NCBI GenBank assembly: GCA_011317545.1
Contig: WUJK01000010.1
Coordinates: forward strand, 248,001-312,000
DNA: 64,000 bases
Direction of reading: 5' to 3'
From: Coniella vitis
Taxonomy: Eukaryota > Ascomycota > Sordariomycetes > Diaporthales > Schizoparmaceae
Part shown: piece after piece, positions 10,350 to 21,361 of the stretch
How the letters are laid out: the number at the start of each line of letters is the position of its first letter
Numbering within the stretch: position 1 is the stretch's first letter
The notes under the pieces: generated by a model
Database searches by the model: none
Told to the model about the DNA's origin: nothing
What the model saw: only the letters and a program-made list of their open reading frames with translations
Program-made: the position numbers and the translations under genes

Positions 10350-12060
10350 TCATGCCTGCTGTTCAATTTCCTTTCTCGCCTTCTCATTCTCTCTTGTCCA
10401 CATGGCAATCCTCCTATCGTGGCCCCTCATAAAAGCCCTAAACCATGCCTCGTCATACACAGGCAGCCGTCTTGCCCCTTCTCCAGCATCACCAGGCTCT
10501 CCTGCCAACCTCCTCAGCGTCTCAAAATACTCTTCAAAATCCGGATATACCATCTGGAATTTTGGCCCGTCTCCCGTCTTCTCAATCCTCGCCTCCTCCC
10601 ACTCCCGCATCTCCTCCTTACTCGGCACGTGGCCCCTTCCAGAAAGCACCCTCGCCGCATACACAGCCTGCCACTCAAAGATCTTGAACGTCAGCCCAGC
10701 GCCCACGGCGCCCACAAAGACCAAGGTCGGATCGTCCCGCCACACAACATGCTGGTACAGCCCGGGCACACGGTTGTTGCGCACCGGCACGCACGGCAGA
10801 AAGGGCAGCGACCAGCTGTACCCCGTGCCAAAGATCAGGTGGTCCACATCGGGGATGCTCGTGCCGTCAATGAGGTGCACCGTGCGCGTGGCCGGGTCGA
10901 TCCGGGCGATGGACGGGTGTTGGGCGATGCGCGGGTGGCGAAAGGCCGTGTCCTTGAAGTAGATGTTGAAGGTGCGGCCCACGACGATGGCGTGCACGAG
11001 GCCGCCTTCGTCGCGCGTCAGGTTGTGGCTTGCGAGGTCGTAGGCTATGTCTGCGCCGGAGACGGAGGCGCCGACGACCACGACGCGCTGTTTTGGTGTT
11101 AGAGAATGCCAGTCGGCTTGCTTTGATACAGTCGGGCCAAGACTGCTGGCAGAGATGGAGGTAAAAGGGAAAAAGAATAATCACCTTGCCACGAAAGGCT
11201 TCCCTGCCCCTGTACATCTTGCTGTGCAGCACACTCCCAGGCCGATCCCGCTCCAGCTCCTCAAGCCCTTCTATCGCAGGGATATAAGGAACATTAAAGT
11301 GCCCACTGGCCACAACCACGGCGTCGAACCTCTCTTCCCACCAGTAGTCTTCCTTTGCCTTTGCCTCCCCGCCCTCTTCCCTCCGCAGCGTCAGCACCCA
11401 CTCCCCGCTCGCCTCCTCCTTGACCGCCCTCTCCACATGCGTCGAGTACCGCACCAGCTTCTCGCCGTAGCCCCCACGGTCAAACAACGCCGCGACGTAG
11501 CGCTTCATGACGGTCCAGTGGCGAAACGGCGTGTCGGCGCCATGCATCGAAACAGACCACCCGGACGTCTCGCGCGGGATGTCCTCGACGCCGCCGCCCG
11601 TGAAGCACATGGCTGCATCCTCGACGTTTGTCTCGAGGTACGGGTAGATGCTCGACTCGGTGAAGCGGGCTTGCGGGGGAAGAGGAGCAGAGGGGGCCGG
11701 TGTGCGTGCTGGCAGGGAAGACGGAATGGCCAGTGGTGGATCGGCAGTGCGGCTTGCAAGGGCAGAGAGGTTGGTGAGGTGAGGCGGCGGCGTTGTGTCG
11801 CCGATCCTTTTGTCGTTATAGAGTCAGCTTGTTTCTTTCTTTCTTTCTTATTTTCTAGGCTTTTGGTGACATCTCGGCTTGAGGCTCGGATTTTATTGTG
11901 AGGTTTCTGGTTGCTCACAAACATACCAGCATCCACCGGGTCCTTCGCGCCGCTCAAAAACCTTGATCTCGTCAAAGGCGTTTTCGCGCACCAGAGCGTC
12001 AACGGCGATCGCTCCTGATGGCCCAGCGCCAATGACGGCTACCCTCTTGACTCGCTTCAT
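10350..12060 (-). CDS. Flavin-containing monooxygenase (FMO-like, class B)
   Basis: FAD- and NADPH-dependent oxygenase that hydroxylates soft nucleophiles. Three exons: 12060-11927, 11806-11185 and 11087-10350, about 497 residues, the usual FMO length. Introns 11926-11807 (GTATGT donor) and 11184-11088 keep phase exactly. Exon 1 carries the FAD-binding Rossmann motif VIGAGPSG and the acidic end ERREGPGGCW. Exon 2 has VVVASGHFNVPYIP and HSKMYRG (FMO-identifying region). Exon 3 opens with the NADPH-binding motif VVVVGASVSGADIAYDL and later FGTGYSWSLPFL. No signal peptide. No biosynthetic cluster surrounds it, so it is more likely a stand-alone metabolic enzyme. Substrate cannot be read from sequence. 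Confidence 0.9.
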
Positions 12061-13191
12061 GACTTTGTAGTGAGAGTGCTTGGGAGGTGTCAAGAGTATA
12101 AGACAGCTGGACTATAAAGCAGGTTAGTTCCGTTGAAGAAAAAAAAAGAAAGAGAAAAAAAGGTAGATTGAAGCTGGGTTTATGAAGCCCGAGGCTCACC
12201 CTGAGGTATAAAAACAAGACCCTGACTTTACGCTCGCGGTCTTGAATCTAGAGACCCAGACTCTATAACCTCGTTCGCGTATATCGCATATGGCAAGACC
12301 TCCTGGACAACTGCCGTCGATTTTTCTCAAGTCTCCATCCAAAGTTCTCATTACTCAATCTTGTAAGTGGTTCTAAACCCGAGCGAGCGCATGGCCGAGG
12401 CCGCGGTAACGGTAGCGGTAGCGGCATCCGGCAAATGATGTGATTCCGCGCCGACATTGGCACATTTTCTGCCAGGCACATTCCTCCTGGTCGTGGTCCG
12501 AGTTGTGTGTGCTATCTTGTTATACCTGCTATATATTCAACGTCCTAGTGAGTGCATATCCACAAATTCTGAAGCTTACTGCTCATGTCATCCCATGCTA
12601 TAAATACAAGGCATGTAAGCTTCGGCCTAACCCGGAGCAAGAAATCAGGATCTTGATCCGCAATCCAACAAAATACGTATACCAGTCCAGTGGACACAAG
12701 GCCATTTTGTTAGTCAGCTCATCCGAGTAAAAGTCATTATATCTTCATCTCTGGGCTAATGATGTGAGTCCTTGGGCGAGAGAGAGATCTGATGTGTTTG
12801 TTTCGATTGAACTATGTACATGCTTACTCTTTACTGTGTATGTGCTCCTCGGTTAGCTCACTACTTGAGCACAACAAGCCGTCTTGTCCGCCCGCCCACT
12901 ACGCCAAGGGGCAGACGATTGGGTGCGCTGTGTGCCATAGTAGGGCTTCGGACCCCTGATAGTCATATTTCGCTATAGCATCATGTCTCGGAACCCTTTT
13001 GAACCCCAGAACGCCAGGCTATGCGGAGCATCGACCTTCCTGTCAAAGCACCCGGTCTTCCAAACAAGCAAAAGGCCTGCCAATAAAACATCTTCTGAAA
13101 TTAAGCAAATACCCAGTTACCCCCATCTATGGAATTGGCCAGCCAACTCACTACTCATCCCGTCCAGACGAGACGAGAGGAGACGGCAGTG
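12061..13191. other. Intergenic, 1.1 kb
   Basis: Upstream of the monooxygenase and downstream of SYS1. Only short unsupported open frames. A GC-rich GGTAGC-type imperfect repeat occurs near 12400-12430; the rest is moderately AT-rich. No RNA gene recognised. Confidence 0.55.
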
Positions 13192-13975
13192 TCATGAAGC
13201 TGCTTCCCCGTTCATCTTGACCATTTCGTAGTCCCCAGCACCGTCTCTGCCTCTCCCTCTGCCCCGACCCCTTGAGAATCCTTGCTCTTCGTCCCCAGCC
13301 ACCAGCCCATCCGCGGCTGTATTCCCGCCATCACCACCGCCGGCACCTCCCGCCATTGCACCTCCATTCGATATCGGTCCATTGTGGTTGCTGCTGTTAT
13401 TCCCGCCTCCGCCGAAGAAGACAGGCCTCAGCTCGCGGTACTGACAGCCCCAGATTCCCAGTCCCACACCCGTGGCGCTAGACACAAGCATGGTGAGCCA
13501 CCAAAAGAAATTCCGGGGCACCTGGCCCGAGTACAGCGTCACAACGATGAGGTGGATAAAGTGTGTCGTAAGGCCGAAATCGAGGACGAGTTTAGAGCGG
13601 ATGACAACGAGCACCATGGCAACGGACCTGTAGTGGTTTTGTAATCGATCTCGTTAGCCAAGCTGTTGATGTGTGTAAAGATACGCAATATGAACACCAC
13701 CAAAGAAAACCGTGTATCGCTCACATGAACAGTCCCCCGTCTAATATCCACATTAGGGCATTCAGCCACCCCTGTGTCGTGTCGCCTCGAACCGCCGCCC
13801 AGCCCAGCACCAGCTCGAGCTTGAACCCGCGACCTGACACGAGCGAGCTGAAGAGTAGCAGCACCAGCGCGCCCGCGTAGTAGAGCGCTTGTAGTGCAGC
13901 AATCTGGGATAGAATCTTGAGTGGGGGCAGTTCCGTCAGCGCGCCCGGGCGCGGCGGTCTTCTTCGACGCGGCAT
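13192..13975 (-). CDS. SYS1: SYS1-like Golgi integral membrane protein
   Basis: Golgi membrane protein that in yeast and animals recruits the Arl3/ARFRP1 GTPase and so acts in trans-Golgi traffic. Two exons: 13975-13725 and 13627-13192, with a 97-nt intron (13724-13628; donor GTGAGC, acceptor CTACAG), 228 residues. Four membrane segments are visible: ILSQIAALQALYYAGALVLL, the GWLNALMWIL region, LDFGLTTHFIHLIVVTLY and WWLTMLVSSATGVGLGIWG. The family signature RSKLVLDFGLTTHFIHL spans the start of exon 2. Odd feature: a tail of about 85 residues, Gly/Asn-rich then Arg-Gly (RGRGRGRGRDG), beyond the conserved core; yeast Sys1 lacks it. Assignment is firm from the core. Confidence 0.92.
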
Positions 13976-14788
13976 TGTTGGTATAGAGGGTGGGTGGTGA
14001 TGTGGAGCTGTCTGGGCGCGAACAAGAGTCCAGCGCAGCAGAGAGCAGACACCTGTTCGTGTGCGAGGGCTGAACTAGCTCTAGGCTTACGGGAAAGCGT
14101 GCAGGATAGTAGCCTCGGTGCTAGCGATGCGTTGTTCGACTTTAGGGAGTGAGCCTAATTTGAGCCGTATCGTATCGAGGGCGCGGAATGTTCAAGGGAG
14201 AGACGTGTTGTTGTTCGCAGCAGTCAACAATGAGTAAGCTGGTATGCGCTCTGCCTTCCTGTCGATGGCGGCTCGAGAATGTGCGCGAGTTCGCCAGACG
14301 AGATGGCGACACAAGAGGGTAGAGAAAGATATCGATGCTGTCAAGGTTGTCGTGGGACGATCGCAATCCCAACTCCCCTTGCTCCAAATAGCATATGCCA
14401 AGTCTTCTCAGCACTCCAGATACTGCTGTCAGCGCAAGGCAACCCCGGCCGGCAGTACTCACCTGGGTAGGTACGTAGGTCATTGGGAAGTAAAAGTCAT
14501 AGTACAAGCAGTGGCAGCGTCACGTCCACGCTAAGCCTTATAGCACCCTCGAGACTGCCTAAGAAATTCTGCCGCCCTGCCGCTTCTACTTTAATCCCAG
14601 CAACGACATCACCTATACTATGTACAACTTTCTCTGAACTCACCTAGCAAGCTGCCCAAGCACCAACCGATAAAACAGCTACCAATCTACGAAGCACAAT
14701 TCACAGCCACAACGACCCAACCAGCTCGGTACCTTTCCCATATATACACGTTTGTCCAAGGAAGACCCACCAAAGGCGAACACAGAAA
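13976..14788. other. Divergent promoter region SYS1 / COA6
   Basis: 813 bp between divergent starts. One nonamer TACTATGTA at 14616-14624, 165 bp before the COA6 start. No gene supported. Confidence 0.6.
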
Positions 14789-15317
14789 ATGGGCCTTACA
14801 TCCTGGCTCCCCTTCTCCGGCTCGTCCTCTGGCGAGGCCCAACGCGCCGAGGAAGTCCGCGCGGGCGTGCGCGCACCAGACCGCACCGAACGCAAGCGGT
14901 GCTGGGAAGCCCGCGATCAGTACTTTGCCTGTCTCGACCGCAACAACATCCTCGATGCTCTCAAGGATGAAAAAGCAGCTGCAAAAGCGTGCGGTGCCGA
15001 GTCGGTTGTCTTTGAGAGGGATTGTGCGAGGGAATGGGTAAGTTTTGGTTTTTCGGATGCGTCCCGTTTGCACTCACAAGCAATTTTCCTGTTATTCTCT
15101 CTGGCTTTTCGTTCTCGTATCTGTGAGATCTCAAGCAAGTGATCAAGAGTCATTAACACAAGCCGTACCTGCTCAGGTATCTTACTTCAAAAAGTGGCGC
15201 GTCGCAGATCACAACAAGAAGCAACGACTTAGACAGCTCGAGGCACAGGGAGCGCAATCGGTTGACATAACAGGCGGTCCTGGTGGACCTCCAGCAGCCA
15301 CAGCGGGCGGGCGATGA
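14789..15317 (+). CDS. COA6: Cytochrome c oxidase assembly factor 6
   Basis: Twin-CX9C-type mitochondrial intermembrane-space protein needed for copper delivery to cytochrome c oxidase subunit 2. Two exons: 14789-15037 and 15177-15317, 129 residues. The intron (15038-15176) has a GTAAGT donor and a CTCAG acceptor and splits between codons. The conserved cysteines are CWEARDQYFAC (CX9C) followed by CGAESVVFERDC (CX10C), with the family motif EW-VSYFKKWR straddling the splice junction. A Gly/Pro/Ala tail (GGPGGPPAATAGGR) extends the C-terminus. Cys spacing and the YFKKWR motif make this a confident call. Confidence 0.93.
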
Positions 15318-15563
15318 GCGACAATTGCTGCACTTGGCAATACTACAATGATAAACCAAGAAGAATAATACACCCCACTTTCCGAACACAGCGATAGATG
15401 AATACGTGCAGGCTAGCCAACTTCGATATGCAGCATATTGCAGTGTCCATTTTCGAGGATTCAAGATCAGACGACTGCGCGAGCACCTACAACTTGCAGT
15501 ACTGGTGGGCCGAACGAAGGACAACAACATAAGTGTGCCTTGGCCACAATATTCTCCAATACT

Positions 15564-15687
15564 GGCATAGTGGCAGAGTGGTCTAATGCGTTTGACTCGA
15601 ACTTCATGAGTGTGCTTTGGCCTGCTTGCGATTGTATCGTGCTATCAAATCCCTTCGGGGGCGTCTGTTCGAATCAGACCTATGTCG
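15564..15687 (+). tRNA. tRNA-Ser (anticodon CGA) with a 42-nt intron
   Basis: Acceptor GGCATAG pairs with CTATGTC (one G-U), D stem GCA/TGC, anticodon stem TTTGA/TCAAA, anticodon CGA at 15598-15600, long variable arm (TCCC TTCG GGGG type) and T arm GTCTG-TTCGAAT-CAGAC, discriminator G. A 42-nt intron (15602-15643) sits at the canonical place after base 37 and contains TCG, which can pair with the anticodon. Class II shape and anticodon give serine. Confidence 0.93.
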
Positions 15688-17814
15688 TTGTTTTTTGGAA
15701 TCATCTTCGGGCTGATTTTTAATGATATTTTGATTATTCCTTTTTTCTTTCTTGTTCTTCTGTATCCTCAACCACTCCGATCTTCTTCCTACTACTCACT
15801 GAGGGCAATGATCCTGAACTACTCGGTTGCTGCCGCGCGAGGACACTGTGCCAAATCTTGATTTCGCTTCGAGTTTGTCTGCGGACCATATACTACGTAT
15901 GTGGGGCCAATTAGTATTCAGTTCGAACTGCACTGTCCTGGATATGAAGCCTGCAAGGAAAATATGGACAGGGAAAGGAAAAGAGAAAACAAACAGCAGA
16001 GAGTTGGCGAGAAGGGTGCAATAACAAGAAGGCAAGTCTGCCAGCTTGGTCACCAGCTGGGGAAACAGGGAGTGGACAAAAGACATATCTGGCTGGCCTT
16101 CCACACGCGCGATAGGAAGCCACCTAGAGTCTAGGGATCTTTGCCTGGCTGCTGACCACTTTATGTGCCTTGACAATTCTTCTCATGTAGCATTTGTCTG
16201 GAGTGTTTGTGGCTCTTCTCACTTCCTCTTGCTCTTAAGGCAATGCTCTACATAGTATTAAAGCTGTGTCACACGGGAATCCTCCCAAACGATACAGATC
16301 GGTTCGTTCCTTTGGTAACAGCTTTAGATGCCTTCTGATACTGTCCATATAGAGGTGATCTACATCAATTGTGTCCACCTGACAAACGAAGGCGAAGCAC
16401 ATTGGAAGAAGCGTTGTGGTCAGAAACGCCCTCAACTGGGAAGGTGGGTCTGGATATCCACCAATGATTGTGGCACGCCCTTTGCGGACAACAGATCAAA
16501 ACATCGTGCAACTGATTCAGGGTCGATGGCAAAGACAGCAAGATGCAAGTAGAGCGAAGACGACCCTCCCGATCGTGGTCTAACGCCTTGGCTGATCACC
16601 CTGTTCAGTGTAAGTCGCGTCGGCAACCGTCACCGCTCGCTCACAAAGACGAAACATCGTCGACACTTTTGCTGGCTACAAAATAGGTACAAGTCTCAGT
16701 CGTCTGACAATACTGACACCAGAACCTGGCATTTTTCTTCTTATTTCCTTAGGACGCACGAAAACAACGTCGGATAGAAAAAGCTGGCTACGTCAGGCTG
16801 CATGGACGGATAGGGCCAACGCCTTGGATACGTAGGGGGTCTCACTTGAAAAAACAAAGCACTTGGAGATGCACTTCTAGGGGTCCTCCAGTGCGGGGGA
16901 GCAACTGCCGATCCCTTTGAAACTGCATCGGGATCCCGCGCTCCTTAGCAAAGGAGTACGACTTGAACCTCCTTTTGGATTGTTTATTCGCACATCATGT
17001 CAGAACTGTGACTTGACGCAGGTTATTGTAAGATGGCCTGAGAGAGTATTGATTCAAGTGAATTTGTCGACACCACGGCACGAGAAACACTGAGGCACTG
17101 TCCTACTTATGTATCGGCTGGACAAGAAAGAGCAAGAGCCGGGCAAACAAGCAGCTTCCCGCCTCCGCCAGCCAGCTTCCCTTGCAGCAGGCGACTTTCA
17201 GTGGGTCATGCGCTGCAACCCTCCTTCAGCATCGTCAGCATCGTCAGCATCATCAGCCACCAGAGGCACCACCGGACCACCACCCACCATCGCCTTGCAA
17301 AAGTCAAGCCATTTCAGGGTCCCGTACCCACCAACACCGGCCCGCCACGCGCGCACGGAGACATACATAGTACAGAACCACTGGGAGAGAAGAGAGACAC
17401 CACCCTGTGCGTCGTTGCCCCCCCCCTTCCCCGCATTCCATCCCGTCTCTCTGCAGGCCCTGCGCAGGCCCGAACGGACCCTGCGCATCAGTTCGCGATC
17501 ACCCCACAGCCGGCTGTCAGGCCGGCTGCTCTCATGTCGTCACCCTATCTAGGCCACGAGTCGCCGAGTCGTCGACGAAAAGTGCTGGTCATGGACAGAC
17601 GGCGGTGGTAAGGTGCTGCTCGTTCGCATATATACGCACCGGCTTCCATCTGTCCCTGGCACCATCACCTTGGCATTCTCGTCCTGTCTTCTTCTCGCCT
17701 GGCCTCGTCGTTCATATATGAGTTTATCTGCTCACCAAGACACTCTAGAATTTGACACACGTAGTCTATTGATACTTCAATCTTGCACCGTTTCAATACC
17801 ACCCACTGTTCACC
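15688..17814. other. Long intergenic region, 2.1 kb
   Basis: Between tRNA-Ser and TBCC. Nonamer copies at 16249-16257 and 17364-17372 (both reverse). CAT/CAG-rich imperfect repeats near 17222-17260. A BamHI-like palindrome CGGGATCCCG near 16930 is not part of a recognisable RNA gene. Open frames here have no coding character that I trust. Confidence 0.55.
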
Positions 17815-19355
17815 ATGCAGGCTGTAATGCGCGGACCATTGGCCCACGACGCCACCTTCAAGGGCGTCAAGCCGGCCATAGACCCAAAAGAGCTCTTTTA
17901 TAGGCACTTTGAAGCACAAGCAACCGGTTCGTTCCACCGTTCAAAATTGCAATCCTAGATACTAACCCGTGTCTTCCGTAGCCATCCAAGACGATATCGC
18001 CAACCTGAGCAACATTGCCGTTGCGGGTGGCGAGCGCAAAGATGCCACCGATCACATCTTGGCTTCCATTTCACGCCTAACAAACGAGGTCTCAGATGCC
18101 TCGGATGTGGCCCCCCCGCGAGACCAGATGGTATACAATCAGGTTCGTATTCCTGTGTCTCTCCTGTCGTCTTTGATGGCTTACGAAAACGAACCACACC
18201 CCCCTCGAACCCCTCTAAAAAGATCCAGAAATCACACCACTCACACGTCAGGCGCACAGGCTCTCAAGGCCCTCCGTGAACATCTCAATATCCAAACCTC
18301 TAGGTTCGGCCCCAGAGGTCGTTTTGTTTTCAGCGCAGAATCAAGACAGAGATTCCTTTCATCCTCGCCACCATGCAACACTCAATCGGAAACCCCTGCT
18401 GCAATCAACACCACCAACAATGCCGTCACCCAGCAGACAGAAGACAAACTCGGCGAGCTGCCCAAGTTCGAAAACACCAAAGGCAAGAATTACAATGCCG
18501 AAATGGCCTTACAGTCTGGCGGAGGCATCCGCAAGCCCTCCTTCTCCTCTGCTCGCGACATTGACATTTCCTCGCACCGCGGCATGCACATCATCCTGCC
18601 CGCCACCGCCAGCCGTGCCACCACCTCGGGCAGCATTACTGATTTGCGTAGCTGCGTCCTCGACATGTCGGTCCCCACACTGCACCGTAACCGAGGCCAA
18701 ACCCAGGATGAGAACGGGAACGACGAAGATGACGAGACTGACACACCAGCCAAGACCACCAAGAAGAGACGGCTCGCAAAGGCAAGCCCTTTTGCCAGCC
18801 TTGCCATCAAGGACATCTCGCGCTGCGTTATCATCGCAGGCCGTGTTGCGGGTCCCGCGCACATCACAGGCGTCAAGGACTCGGTTCTCGTTATAAATGC
18901 TAGACAGGTGCGCATCCACGAGTGTGAGAACGTAAGCGTGTACTTGTGGGCGGGCAGTCGACCTATTATCGAGGACTGCAAGCGGATACGGTTTGCCGAG
19001 ATTCCAGCCCGCTATGTACGTCTGGCTTTCTTTCTTTTCTCTCTGTCCAGTCACCGCTTTTCCCATCTCCCCCAGATGTCTCCTTTGTCGTGCTGTGTCT
19101 CGTATACTTGCTGACTTTGATGAAAACCAATAGTTGGGCAGCGATCAAGACGCAGCAAATAACCAATGGAACCAAGTGGATGACTTCAATTGGCTCAAGG
19201 CAGAGGCATCGCCCAACTGGCGTGCCATCACAACGCAGCAGTCTGGTGATACCAATGATGAGACTGCTATTCCGCCAGAATTCTGGGAGACGACTGTGCG
19301 CGGAGGACCGCTCCTGAGTACAGAGGATATCCTCCACAAGGCCGGGATCGCCTAA
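17815..19355 (+). CDS. TBCC: Tubulin-binding cofactor C
   Basis: Tubulin-folding cofactor that acts as GTPase-activating protein for beta-tubulin in the cofactor super-complex. Four exons: 17815-17926, 17982-18142, 18260-19015 and 19134-19355, about 416 residues. Intron 1 has a textbook TACTAAC branch point and TAG acceptor. The N-terminal helical segment is followed by a Ser/Thr-rich and acidic linker and the C-CAP/cofactor-C beta-helix domain. That domain reads CVIIAGRVAGPAHITGVKDS, then the arginine-finger motif QVRIH, then SRPIIEDCKRIRFAEIP. The last exon has DDFNWL and an acidic/hydrophobic end. Intron 2 (18143-18259) is 117 nt, a multiple of three, with no in-frame stop, so a retained form adding 39 residues is possible. 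Confidence 0.92.
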
Positions 19356-20026
19356 AGACGCATTGTTTTTTTCTTTCTTTCTTTCCTTTCTTGCTCTTGT
19401 GCGAGACTTGGCACAAATAAGAAGGGATAGAACACAAAGGGCCGTGGTTTGTATCGTGTTGTGGTACTGATTTCATTTGGAAGTTTAGGATCTACATAGC
19501 CAAGGAGTTGTCAGTGATTAATGTAGTGTTATGTGAGAGAGTATAATATATATGCAGCAGCGTGTATCAACCAGCTATAGCAGACAGGTCAATTCACGGA
19601 TTTAAAAAACAAAAGCATAATTTTCATCTTTGTGTGTATGATTGTAAAGTGCCCCTGTTTGTGCCCTGGCACGGCTTCTCTGCCGCTATGTAGTAAATTA
19701 TCCAGAGAATTGTTGGTGGTAAACTTGCGCATACGCGTGCCTATTTGCATCGTGTTTGGTTGACTACACAATTTCCGTCAACGCTTCGATATCTTTTACG
19801 CCGGGTAGCATATCCTTTCTTTTTTTTTTTTTGACACTAGAGAATACGGTCTCCATTATTTGTGTCATTCGCTATTCACTGCATCCTCGCGTGCCCTTGG
19901 AACAATATTTTCAAAGGCCTTATGGTGCTGCCGTCCTTCTTCAACATGACAAACTCTTGCCCGCTTTGGCCATTCATCATGTGTTTCAACATCAACCGAT
20001 AGAACAAGACTAGTCGGCAGGCAAAG
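19356..20026. other. Convergent intergenic region
   Basis: 3' flanks of TBCC (plus) and the unknown minus-strand gene. Pyrimidine-rich stretches (TTTCTTTC near 19370, T12 near 19820). Nothing else seen. Confidence 0.6.
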
Positions 20027-20845
20027 CTAGAAATCGCCCACGACGGTTCCATGAGGGTCAAGCAGCAGGAGCACTTCGTCCTCCATGTCCCGCTCCGCCT
20101 TCATTATTTCCAGCTCGTCAAGCCGTGGCTCCCCCTCACTTCGAGTCCAAGGCACGGGCGTGGGCATGTGGGAGGGAACTGCAAGAGCTTGTTGGCCCGT
20201 GTACTGCGGAAGCGTCTGAGGGCGTCGTTTCTTTGCAGGTGAGGGGCCCGATGGCGGACAGGAGGCGGCATCGTGCAATTGTTCGCCGTCATTGGGATGT
20301 GAATCATCGTCGGCCGCCGTAGCTGTTGAGCGTCTTCTCGTGGCGGGGTGAGAGGAGCTAGAGCTTGGCGGCGAGGGGTCGGAAGAAGTGGAGGATGTAG
20401 TGACCGTCGCAGGCGTGATGCTCGTGGAATCGGCCTCAGTGGCCCATTGAAAATCGACTTCGCAATCATACAATTGCGGCGGCTGTGCCACTACAGCTTC
20501 GCAGGTTGCGTCGATATACTTGTCGCTAGTATTTTGTGATCGAATTTTTGGTAAACGGCTGGCGGAGAGAGTAATCTCGGCAGACTGTTGTTGACCTTTG
20601 GCCAGGATCGCAACGTTGTCGAAGAGCAACCCGTCTGGCTGCTTCGGCTCGCAGAAATCGAGGTCAAATTCCTCATGTAGGAGGCTGCCGAAAGCATATC
20701 GATCTTCCTCTTCGCACAACCTGTCCAAAGCATGGGCGTTTGTGAAGAGGTCCGCAGCAAGGTATTCCCGTTCAAACACAAGCCAAGGGTCATCAGCAAG
20801 GCCTGCAATCTCCTCCTGGCTGTCACTGCAGGCAGCTTGATTCAT
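20027..20845 (-). CDS. Hypothetical protein with putative nuclear signal
   Basis: Single open frame from an ATG at 20845, 272 residues; I do not recognise the family. The N-terminal third is acidic and hydrophobic (DDPWLVFEREYLAADLF, HEEFDLDFCEP), the middle is low-complexity Ser/Thr/Pro, and a basic cluster PAKKRRP near residue 203 could be a nuclear localisation signal. The C-terminal end is acidic and hydrophobic (MEDEVLLLLDPHGTVVGDF). Its start lies only 30 bp downstream of the stop of the MED9-like gene on the same strand, so it might be a 3' exon of that gene rather than a separate gene. Confidence 0.6.
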   Translation of the reverse strand: MNQAACSDSQEEIAGLADDPWLVFEREYLAADLFTNAHALDRLCEEEDRYAFGSLLHEEFDLDFCEPKQPDGLLFDNVAILAKGQQQSAEITLSASRLPKIRSQNTSDKYIDATCEAVVAQPPQLYDCEVDFQWATEADSTSITPATVTTSSTSSDPSPPSSSSSHPATRRRSTATAADDDSHPNDGEQLHDAASCPPSGPSPAKKRRPQTLPQYTGQQALAVPSHMPTPVPWTRSEGEPRLDELEIMKAERDMEDEVLLLLDPHGTVVGDF

Positions 20846-20875
20846 AACATCAGAGATAGCAAGCCACTCGCTCTT

Positions 20876-21361
20876 CTAAGTCGACGGGGCTGCGACGCTC
20901 TGTGATACTACTCCTCCTTCTACCTGCATGCCGCCCATCTCGACATCTCTGTCCGCATTGCCTTCATCAGAGGCCGCCGCGAAGCGCAGCAGGCCAAATT
21001 CTTTGAGCTTCGTGAGCGCAGCGCGCTGGTCTGCCAGGCGCGTGTGCAGCTCTGCAATTTCGGCGTCTTGGGCGGCGATGGGGCGGTGGACGTCGGGCAG
21101 CGTGTGGGCGGCAGCGCGGGCGTGCTGGATCTTGTGCTTGAGGCTGTCGGTGGCTGTGGGGAGATCCTTGGGCGCGAGGTCGTCGTCGGAAGGAGGTGCG
21201 GGAGGTTTGGTGTCCGCGGTGGTGGCACCGGCGGCGGCCGCCTGGGCTTGCTGGTGGGTGTAGTGTATGCGCGTGAGGATCGTGGCAAGCTCTGACGCAA
21301 CGTCGATTGAGTCTGGTGAGAGGCCGGCGGGGAGAGCGTGGGAGCTGTCCTGGGAGGCCAT
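20876..21361 (-). CDS. Mediator subunit 9-like protein
   Basis: ATG at 21361, stop TAG at 20876, 161 residues. A short helical block (SELATILTRIHYTHQQ) is followed by an Ala/Pro linker and a strong C-terminal coiled coil (AQDAEIAELHTRLADQRAAL, TKLKEFGLLRF). This two-part layout, and the 'aEIAELhtRLadQR..L.KLK' pattern, match fungal Med9 of the Mediator middle module, which links RNA polymerase II to activators. Family members are short and weakly conserved, so another small coiled-coil protein is possible. The gene is divergent from phosphoglycerate mutase and tightly followed by the unknown gene at 20027-20845. Confidence 0.6.
   Translation of the reverse strand: MASQDSSHALPAGLSPDSIDVASELATILTRIHYTHQQAQAAAAGATTADTKPPAPPSDDDLAPKDLPTATDSLKHKIQHARAAAHTLPDVHRPIAAQDAEIAELHTRLADQRAALTKLKEFGLLRFAAASDEGNADRDVEMGGMQVEGGVVSQSVAAPST

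Noticed and set aside
12440..12730. 96-codon plus-strand frame in the intergenic region
   Set aside because: Cys/Ser-rich without domain, signal peptide or splice context; expected by chance in a 1.1 kb spacer.
16915..16970. Possible 5S rRNA fragment around CGGGATCCCG
   Set aside because: Only the short CGGGATCCCG word and a nearby CGCTC resemble fungal 5S; flanking helices and the internal control region do not match.
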